Shown in pieces: positions 56,963 to 64,000 of a stretch of 64,000 nt of DNA. The stretch lies in assembly GCA_004352715.1 (NCBI GenBank), contig SCFE01000037.1, positions 1,048,654-1,112,653 of the forward strand. Reading direction: 5' to 3'. The notes below the pieces were generated by a model that ran no database searches, was not told the DNA's origin, and saw only the letters and a program-made list of their open reading frames with translations. The position numbers and the translations under genes are program-made. Every line of letters begins with the position of its first letter. Position 1 is the first letter of the stretch. Source of the stretch: Hofstenia miamia. Its lineage: Eukaryota > Xenacoelomorpha > Acoela.

Positions 56963-57239
56963 AAAGTTGGTTCCGAAATTAGATTCCATTCAAACTGAAG
57001 ACATCGGCACATTAAATCATACCATCTCAACGCACACAATCGTTCTCAACCCGCTTTGTGCAAACCGTAAGAATCTCTACGGGTTCGACCCAAGTAGATA
57101 TATATAATCTTAGAATTAGAGCAACTAATATGATTATTGATATTTCATCGCATTAAGTCTTTAAAAGCTGATCTTTTCAATTTTCTGATCCTGTCTCTCT
57201 CTCTGCCCTGGCCCATCGGTCACCTCCCCGCTGATCCGT

Positions 57240-57486
57240 CTATGTGACATCGTCTTCAACGCCAATGATATTTCCCTCATTCTTAAGTCCTACAAGTTGT
57301 CCTATCCTTGCTATCCTGACGATGTCCCATCCTTCGTAATTCATGAAACCTCCTCAACTCTTTCCATCCATTTAAAGAACCTTTTCACCTACATTTGCTC
57401 CTCTAAGCGTTTTCCGCCTTGCTGGAAAACATCTTGGAATTCTCCGCTGTTCAAAGCCAATCAGCTTCCCTCCTCTCGAATCACTT
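57240..57486 (+). pseudogene. LINE RT entry-region fragment, plus strand
   Basis: Reads DDVPSFVIHETSSTLSIHL, FTYICSSKRFPPCWKTS and PLFK, the block before the RT fingers in CR1/Jockey/RTE-like LINEs (D-x-I/V-P-x-F-V...W-x3-P-L-F-K). It abuts the oppositely oriented REL-type LINE at 57486. Confidence 0.5.
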
Positions 57487-58790
57487 AACTTCCACAGCCT
57501 TTCTATTTCCTCTGCCAACTCCCTGTATTTGTCTATCTTCTCTTTCTCCTTGCCTTTTACATTTCTGTCCTTTGGTACTGCTATGTCTATCACTGTTCCA
57601 AATCTTTTCTCTTTATAAGTGCTTCTGTTTCTCTTTTCAGTTCTGCCTTCTTTAACCACGTGTTGCTTTCTTCTCCGTTACACTTTTCTGTGTTCCTTCA
57701 GTATTCTCCATGCATTGCCTTCTGCCTATACCTTGTTTGGCTCCTCCCCACTTTGGTACTCCCAACTCCTCCAAGTGTATCTATTATGCTTCTTACTTAC
57801 TGCTCCTAGTGCTCCTACTACTACCGGGACTACTTTAATCTTCTTTAACTTCCACAGCCTTTCTATTTCCTCTGCCAACTTCCTCTACTTGTCTACCTTC
57901 TCTTTTTCCTTGCCTTCTACATTTCTGTCCTTTGGTACTGCTATGTCTATCACTGTTCCAAATCTTTTCTCTTTGTCTACCACTACTATGCCTGGCCTCC
58001 GTGCCTTTATCACGGTGCTCGTCTAACCCATGCTGCTTGTTCAAGCTCAAATGTACCATTCGTCCCACTTTGTCATGCTTGAACTTATACTCATTCTGCG
58101 CCAACTTCTCACACCCTGCTATCAGATGATCTACTGTCTCCGCCTCTTTCTTACATAGCCTACACTTATCACTTTCTTCCAATCTTCTATCTATGTGCTA
58201 CTTCATCCAGTTTGTTCTTATTGCTTGCCCCTGTGCTGCCATTATCAGTGCTTCTGTTTCTCTTTTTAGTCCTGCCTTTTTAACCACTTGTTGCTTTTTT
58301 CTCTGTCACATTTTTCTGTTTTCCTCCAGTATTTTCCATGCATTGCCTTCTGCCTATACCTTGTTTGGCTCTCTAATTCCATCCTACTCTAGTATGCAGT
58401 CTTTCCTTCACTCTCAGTTCTTATCTTCTTTAACTCCTTAGTGACCTCCAGTAGTGACCCTCTAGGTTGTGCTTCTATGTATTCCTTTAGCCCTAGTGTT
58501 TCTGTTTCTACTTACAGTCCCTTCCCTTCCTTTATGCCTTGCGATGTACAACCTATCAACATCTCAATTTAAGTTGAATGCTCTCTCTGCTGCTAGTATC
58601 TTCCTTGACTCTCTGTCTAGCTCCCTAAGTTCGTTCTGGTTCCACCTAACTATTCCTGCCGAATATCTCAACACTGGTATCGCCTATGTATAAATTGCCT
58701 TTATACTATTCTGCCTATTCAACGCTTACTTCTGTAGTACCTTCCTTAGTCTCCTCTTGTATTCCTTTCATAGCCTCATCGTCATTTCCT
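57487..58790 (-). pseudogene. REL-endonuclease LINE, copy B, rearranged
   Basis: Near-identical to copy A over about 57741-58640: the same CRLCKKEAETVDHLIAGCEK knuckle, KKHIDRRLEESDKC context and VVVDKEK/IDIAVPKD blocks. A shorter duplicate of the C-terminal coding part lies at 57487-57740 (KDRNVKGKEKEKIDKYREL). Bases 58640-58960 continue into the interior segment that copy A lacks at its single N (28990). High identity implies recent spread or assembly copying. Confidence 0.7.
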
Positions 58791-58963
58791 CATGATCTGT
58801 TGTGTACCCCTCAATTACTCCTAAGTACTTGTACCTCTCTTTAACTTAATCAATCTTATCCCCACTGCTCGTCCTTAAACCATCCCCATCCATACACTTA
58901 CCTCTAGTCATTGTCACTGCTGCACACTTTCCTAATCCAAATTCTAACCCTGAATCTCTGCTN

Positions 58964-59190
58964 TACATTTCTGTCCTTTGGTACTGCTATGTCTATCACT
59001 GTTCCAAATCTTTTCTCTTTATAAGTGCTTCTGTTTCTCTTTTCAGTTCTGCCTTCTTTAACCACGTGTTGCTTTCTTCTCCGTTACACTTTTCTGTGTT
59101 CCTTCAGTATTCTCCATGCATTGCCTTCTGCCTATACCTTGTTTGGCTCCTCCCCACTTTGGTACTCCCAACTCCTCCAAGTGTATCTAT
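58964..59190. repeat. 227-bp block identical to 57558-57784, bounded by a single N
   Basis: The block starts right after N 58963 and repeats 57558-57784 without a difference I can see. The 17-base sequence AACCCTGAATCTCTGCT occurs immediately before the N (58946-58962) and again right after the block (59191-59207). Removing the block rejoins a continuous element, so this is a likely gap-filling error. Confidence 0.75.
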
Positions 59191-59600
59191 AACCCTGAAT
59201 CTCTGCTTGCTTTCTCCAATGTTTCCACTTGCTTCTGCGACATCTTCCTTTAACTAGCATACATCTTTGCATCCTCTAGTCTTTCTCCTACATCCCTTCT
59301 GCTCCTCTGGTATCAACCTGTTCTGTTCTAAGTAACATGCCAGCCTACTTGAAATCACAGAAGTTAGCAATTTCCAAGTTGTTGGCAGACATGTTAATGG
59401 CCTGAAGTTGCTTGCCTCACTACCTTTCTTTGGGTCCTTCTGTATCAGGAATGTCCTTCGCACTACCATCCACTCTGGGCACCCACTCACCACACACTCC
59501 TTCAACGCTACTGCTAGTCTCTCATGAACACAAGTGAACTTCTTCAGCCAATAACCATGTACCTCATCTCTGCCTGGCGCCTTCCAGTTCTTCATCTTTT
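59191..59600 (-). pseudogene. REL-endonuclease LINE, copy B/C 5' part with RT core deleted
   Basis: Minus strand 59595-59260: NWKAPGRDEVHGYWLKKF, VSGCPEWMVVRRTFLIQKDP, NFRPLTCLPTTWKLLTSVIS and LIPEEQKGCRRKTRGCKD. Compared with copy A, about 360 bp of RT palm (catalytic MDD included) is missing at the junction near 59250-59260, where CATACATCTT meets TTTGCATC. The deletion makes it inactive. Confidence 0.7.
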
Positions 59601-59619
59601 TAGAGCTTCCTTCTTTATT

Positions 59620-60183
59620 ATTATTATTTTAGATAAAAATTCTAAAATGGCTTTCATCACATATCAATTAAATTGTGGAATAATTTAGATTATGAAACGC
59701 GAATAAAAAAAACTATAAAAAATTTAGAAAACAATTGAAACAGTTTCTTCTAAGAAAATAATATAGATTAGAGGACGGTAATACATTACAAAAATATAAA
59801 AAACAACCCAAGTTTTATGGCATCAATGACAGACACAGGAATAAACTGAAGCAGATGGAAGAGTAGGCGAAGGGCTCAACATAGAGGAAAGACATAAAAT
59901 ATTTCTTGAAGCTCGGGGGCGGGGAAAAGAAATCAATGGCTGTTGGAGGGTTGAGAGCCAAGATGTAATTAACAGCAATGCAAGCATGATTGGAAAACGA
60001 GTGAAGGGTGCGATGTTTCTTGGGACGACGAATGGAGAAAGTGACAACATTATCAGTGCGAGTGGAGAGGGAATTACAAAACTTAATGAAATCAAAATTC
60101 TCAAGGTCCAATTTGCGTGTGAGTAAGCGATTGAACAGGAGAGCACAGGCATGGAAGTAGTCAGAGTAGTGTGCTATCCACAC
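59620..60183 (-). repeat. Dispersed LINE-3'-end-like repeat, copy 1
   Basis: The minus strand encodes SDYFHACALLFNRL, FSIRRPKKHRTLHSF and AIDFFSPPPSFKK and ends near 59635 in ATTTTTATC...TAATAATAATAA, a LINE-like tail. A second copy lies at 60912-61175. The reading frame is shared between the two, but I cannot name the protein; it may be a LINE C-terminal domain or 3' UTR. Confidence 0.45.
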
Positions 60184-60690
60184 ATTATATTGTGACCAAC
60201 AATTTAAAATTACAAGTCGTATATGCTTTAAATGAAAAGACTTCTAATTTGATATTTTCGTTAATACACTATTCCCTTTTCATTACTTACTGCTGTTGAT
60301 AGGTACATAATCAGAACTAAAATAATTACTCATTGTTATCACGAGTAACTAAATGGATTACTAAACATGCTTAGAAAGAATGATTATAATGGTTTCCTAA
60401 GAATTGTAATTTCGTGAGTTTGCGGTAAAATGTTCGGGTTTGTCGAAATTCCTCGTATTTAATACAAAAAGAAAGGCCACAGACAATTGCCTATTCAATA
60501 GGTGAGTGAATGCAACAAATCCCTTCGCTCTAAATGACCTTTCGTCATTTGATTCACCGGCGCTATTGAAAAGTAAATTGGAAAATACTTGATCATATCG
60601 TTGATAGACTAACTATTCATCATTTTTTCATAAACATTGAGCAAGAGAAGTGGGATAAAATACTATAACATACATAAGTTCAAAAAACTG
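60184..60690. other. AT-rich intergenic sequence
   Basis: No feature recognised. Confidence 0.4.
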
Positions 60691-60693
60691 TTG

Positions 60694-60735
<42 letters not shown>

Positions 60736-60911
60736 NNNNNNNNNNNNNNNNNNNNNNNNNNNNNNNNNNNNNNNNNNNNNNNNNNNNNNNNNNNNNNNNN
60801 NNNNNNNNNNNNNNNNNNNNNNNNNNNNNNNNNNNNNNNNNNNNNNNNNNNNNNNNNNNNNNNNNNNNNNNNNNNNNNNNNNNNNNNNNNNNNNNNNNNN
60901 NNNNNNNNNNN
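60691..60911. repeat. (ATA)n microsatellite running into a 176-N gap
   Basis: (ATA/AAT)n from about 60697 to 60735, then N 60736-60911. By comparison with copy 1 it is the (TAA)n tail of the adjacent repeat at 60912-61175. Confidence 0.7.
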
Positions 60912-61175
60912 AGGAGATGAAATAGGAGCAAATGGAAGAGTAGGCGAAGTTGGAGAAGGGCTCAGCAAAGAGGAAAGCCATCAAAGATTTCTTGAAGCTC
61001 GGTGGCGGGGAAAAGAAATCAATCGCTGTTGGAGGGTTGCGAGCCAAGATGTAATTAGCAGCAGTACAAGCACGATTGAAAAACGAGTGAAGGGTGCGAT
61101 GTTTCTTTGTACGACGAATGGAGAAGGTGACAACATCATCAGAGCGAGTGCAGCAGGAATTAGAGAACTTAATGA
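60912..61175 (-). repeat. Dispersed LINE-3'-end-like repeat, copy 2
   Basis: Same family as 59620-60183 (FSIRRTKKHRTLHSF, ARNPPTAIDFFSPPPSFKK). Copy 2 is cut by the gap on its 3' side. Confidence 0.45.
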
Positions 61176-62229
61176 ATATAGAATGATAACTTAGCATAAT
61201 TAACAAAATTAGTAACCGGCGGTCAATATTCAAGAAAGATAACGTATAAAAGTAAGAGTTGATACAAAATAAGATATTTGACTTCAGTATTTCAAATTCT
61301 AGAAGTATATTAACCGAAATCTGTAATTTGCACCTTATGTTTTCGGTAAACACAAACTTAAAGCGGAATAAATTGTTTTTTAACATAAAGAATGTCACAT
61401 TTTACAACAATAATAACAATCAAAATGTTATTAGAATTTATAAAAACATTGACAATTCACAATTTCATTATCTAAAATATCATATTTACCTAAATGACTG
61501 CAAATAAATAAAACAAAAAAATCAAAATCTCTCAGGTATGAATTTTATTTCATAAATGCTCATTTGGTATTATTCTTATAGCTAACTATCGATTAAAAAC
61601 GATCGTTTTCCATTATGGCAATGATTTATATCTCATGAAATGGACCACCATTATGTCATAAGTAGAAAATAATGATTTCAAGTACTTTATGTAATGTATT
61701 AACTTACTTATCTGTAATCTGAATAGATTTAATGTATTATGCTGCATTGCTGGAGTAGTTTTTTGAGATCTAGCTCTAGTGTAATAATTATGATTCATTT
61801 CTTTGAAACAATTACTTTAAAAAATGTAACTAAAAATGCTTTGTAAATTATTTTTTAAAATTTATTGTATGGCAGTTTATATATCGATATGTCACTCTAT
61901 ATTATGACCCGAAGACCCCTTTATTTTTCTTTAATTTATATTTTCAAACAAACAGAAATATTTATTTCTTATCAGAAAAGTACATCTGATAGAACTAGAA
62001 AACATTCATGAAACAGATTTAACATTTATAGATCATGAGAAACCTTACAGGAAAGATCTTCTTGAAGATTGAGCATGAGATCTTTTTAGCGCCTGGATTT
62101 CTATTTCTCAAACTTCTTTGGGCATATTCTGTTCTTTCAGACACCAAGTCTCAAAAAATTGTCGAGTCATACGATGAAATAACTTCTGCAAAAAGTGTAT
62201 AGGCTGCAAGAAGACCTTTTTCTTCTGCG
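61176..62229. other. AT-rich intergenic sequence
   Basis: A 61-codon minus frame at 61798-61613 starts NHNYYTRARSQ, which resembles a LINE C-terminal tail (H-x-Y-x-TR). Otherwise nothing recognised. Confidence 0.3.
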
Positions 62230-63010
62230 CTTTTCTTTGGAACCTGTCGATTGCATCAATGTCCTTCTTGTGAAAACTCCCATAATGTCAGTGCATACGT
62301 CAACCTGGGTTTAATAAGAGCGTTGTACAACGAACTCAATTCATCTTTGCTAACATTTCTGTTCATGAGAATCAGAATTAGATACGAAATACTGTTCGTT
62401 CTTTTCAAAAACGAAGACCACGTGGTTAGAATAGGAAATTGATTTACCGATTGTTATTCCAAGAATTTTGATGGGAGTTTGATTTGCTCTTTCTGAAATG
62501 CTTATCCAGTTATTGCTTCTAAGGATAAATTCAACAGCCTTGTCAGAACACCAGCGTACAATAATTTCGAGTGCTGTTTCGGAATTGTCTGCCATTATTA
62601 CCAGCCACTAGCAAGTGCAGCGACAGACTGTGTTACGTGTAGACTGTCGTATAAGAGATTAGACAGAATGGGTCCAATAATGGTTCCCTGCGGAATGCCT
62701 GCATTCGTGTTTCATTGACTGTTGAGTTCTTTCCTCTAATGCAATTGCTTTCTGCCAATGAGGAAATCAGTTATGAAGTTTTTAATGAAAGGAGAAATGT
62801 TCAATTTTTGCAATTCCTCTATCTTTCGGCGCTCGAACAAATACTTTGCTCAAGTCGAGGGCAATTATCTTGACAAAGTCATTTGAGGATAGCATCTTTC
62901 TAGCCGTGTCGAGTATACTTTGGAGAGCAAACTCAGTTGAAGATTTTTTACGAAATCCAAACTGGTTTATCTTCAGAGCTTCGAGTCTGTTTATTATACA
63001 GTTTAATTAG
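62230..63010 (-). pseudogene. LINE reverse transcriptase remnant
   Basis: On the minus strand across breaks: INRLEALKINQFGFRKKSST (about 62990-62930), then EFALQSILDTARKM, FVKIIALDLSKVF, IPQGTIIGPILSNLLYDSLH (about 62700-62640), MADNSETALEIIV (62595, derived from the catalytic A-D-D block) and KILGITIGKSISYSNHV (about 62475-62430). The catalytic Asp pair is damaged (ADN), and stops occur throughout. Confidence 0.7.
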
Positions 63011-63023
63011 GTTTTTCAGAGAA

Positions 63024-63959
63024 ATGTCAAAAACCAGTGGTCGCCGTGGTGGCCTTCCTTCTGCTTCTACTGAAAATGAAGAACCTTCGAAATATCCTTG
63101 TGGCGTGTGCAATCTGGAGTGCAAAACAGGATGTTTGCAATGCGCTGATTGTCCCACCTGGTTCCATTCGCAGTGTGCTAATGTTCCCCATGTTATTCTC
63201 GGCCATATCGGAAAAGTTAACGGCCTGACGTGGTGTTGCTCAAAGTGTGTAAATAATGCTGAACAAGTATTGTCGTCAAGTTCTGGTAAGGTTGTGTTAT
63301 CCAATGCTACTTTATCTGATATAAAGGCTAATGTTACTGTGATCTCTGATGAAATTAAAAATATCAAAGATATTGTAAACAATATCCATACTACTCAGGA
63401 ACAACATTCTACTAAGGTTGATGAGTTGAGCATAAAACTCGAAAATCTAAAGACTCTGCCATCAAACGCACCATCTTCGGACACATTCCCTGTTGCGCCA
63501 TCATTCGTTCCGTCAGTAAACGGAAACATTACCAACACGTCACATCGTTTCAAAGTTCGAATGTCGGGTTTACAGGAAACGACACATAAACCGAATTCAA
63601 CAGGAAGAGCAATTGAGGATCATGACAAAGCAGTTAATGTGTTGAAAAAATTGGGTGCGTCTACGAATATCAGTAACATATACCGAAAAGGCAAATATTA
63701 CGAAGGAAAAAATAGATCATTAGTTGTTCAATTCGCTACTGAGTGGGATGCGAGACTAGTTGTTCTGAAAGCAATTTCCTCAAATCTATTTCAAACAGAC
63801 AATATTCTCATTACACCTGATTTATCTCCCGCTGATGAACTGCAGGAAAGAAAAGTTCTGAAAAAACGTTACGACTTGATTAAATCTGGTGTTGACAAGT
63901 CTTCTTTAAAAATCAAAAAGTTAAAATTGTTTCAAAACAATGTTGAAGTCACAGTTTGA
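63024..63959 (+). CDS. CR1-like LINE ORF1 with PHD finger, intact frame
   Basis: ATG 63024 gives 311 residues; upstream in-frame codons belong to the neighbouring antisense RT remnant, so the later ATG is preferred. Residues about 27-75 form a PHD zinc finger: YPCGVCNLECKTGCLQCADC, PTWFHSQC and TWCCSKCVN, with the C4-H-C3 order complete. Residues 95-145 are a coiled coil (LSDIKANVTVISDEIKNIKD). Residues 175-311 are RRM-like (HRFKVRMSGL, GKNRSLVVQFATEWDARLVV), ending KVLKKRYDLIKSGVDKSSLK and QNNVEVTV. ORF1 proteins of CR1 LINEs bind element RNA; PHD fingers occur in several. ORF2 would lie beyond the window. It pairs with the PHD-less relative at 39.8 kb. Confidence 0.85.
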   Translation: MSKTSGRRGGLPSASTENEEPSKYPCGVCNLECKTGCLQCADCPTWFHSQCANVPHVILGHIGKVNGLTWCCSKCVNNAEQVLSSSSGKVVLSNATLSDIKANVTVISDEIKNIKDIVNNIHTTQEQHSTKVDELSIKLENLKTLPSNAPSSDTFPVAPSFVPSVNGNITNTSHRFKVRMSGLQETTHKPNSTGRAIEDHDKAVNVLKKLGASTNISNIYRKGKYYEGKNRSLVVQFATEWDARLVVLKAISSNLFQTDNILITPDLSPADELQERKVLKKRYDLIKSGVDKSSLKIKKLKLFQNNVEVTV

Positions 63960-64000
63960 CAATCAACTCCTACAAAATTATTACCTTCTATTTTATTAAC

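Noticed and set aside
57075-57100. tRNA-like B-box GGGTTCGACCC
   Set aside because: No A-box, acceptor stem or anticodon arm could be placed upstream; taken as chance or an old SINE scrap.
62948-63382. 144-codon minus frame opposite the PHD-finger ORF1
   Set aside because: The part above 63024 is a shadow of the Cys-rich ORF1; only the end below about 63010 belongs to the antisense RT remnant.

Overview
The window is AT-rich animal (metazoan) DNA with introns, many decayed transposable elements, simple repeats and assembly gaps. The species cannot be named from the sequence. Split genes with GT-AG introns, an EB1-type microtubule end-binding gene, and PHD-finger CR1-like, Penelope-like, P-element/THAP9-like and Tc1/hAT elements point to an invertebrate, with cnidarian- or tunicate-like genomes among the possibilities. 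Nothing looks bacterial.

Two host genes can be modelled. On the + strand, nine in-phase exons (12564-20245) give about 591 codons of a tryptophan- and coiled-coil-rich protein. It is best compared with the C-terminal part of SFI1, a centrin-binding centrosome protein; its 5' exons are missing or outside the window. On the - strand, four phase-0 exons (56450 down to 48142) give a complete EB1/MAPRE-family protein of 312 residues: calponin-homology domain, Pro/Ala linker, EB-homology coiled coil and an acidic tail ending in ETY. Its 6.6-kb last intron holds Tc1 and mariner remnants. A 61-codon single-membrane-span reading frame (27641-27456, -) is a possible third gene.

The rest is mostly mobile DNA. 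Left to right: a CR1/Jockey-type RT remnant (1.1-2.2 kb, +); an L1/Tx1-type LINE (8.3-4.95 kb, -); a BED-finger hAT remnant and a possible tyrosine-recombinase remnant (9.5-10.7 kb, -); Penelope-like pieces with inverted arms and hammerhead-like cores (18.0-18.8 and 21.5-21.85 kb); an almost intact LINE with a 983-residue endonuclease-RT (21.9-25.2 kb, +); another LINE fragment (25.5-26.9 kb); REL-endonuclease LINE copies (27.9-29.6 and 57.5-59.6 kb, -); a LINE carrying an SGNH-esterase-like domain, a 2A-like motif and endonuclease in one open frame (29.6-30.9 kb, +); a TIR-bounded hAT-like element (31.9-32.5 kb); Tc1 elements (33.2 and 33.8-35.4 kb); a P-element/THAP9-like remnant (36.2-38.3 kb); an internally deleted LINE (39.8-41.75 kb); another RT/endonuclease remnant (42.3-43.0 kb); a CR1/L2-type 3' end (48.1-47.5 kb); and at the right end an antisense RT remnant next to a PHD-finger ORF1 (63.0-63.96 kb).

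The most interesting signal is the LINE family at 22 and 30 kb. It places 2A-like ribosome-skipping motifs directly upstream of the endonuclease. In the 30-kb copy the frame runs unbroken from the esterase-like ORF1 domain through the 2A into ORF2. In the 22-kb copy a short 2A-bearing leader frame overlaps the ORF2 start by eight bases. Second is the Penelope-like architecture, with hammerhead-like cores in inverted arms. Several duplications abut N runs exactly and are probably assembly artefacts; they should not be read as biology.
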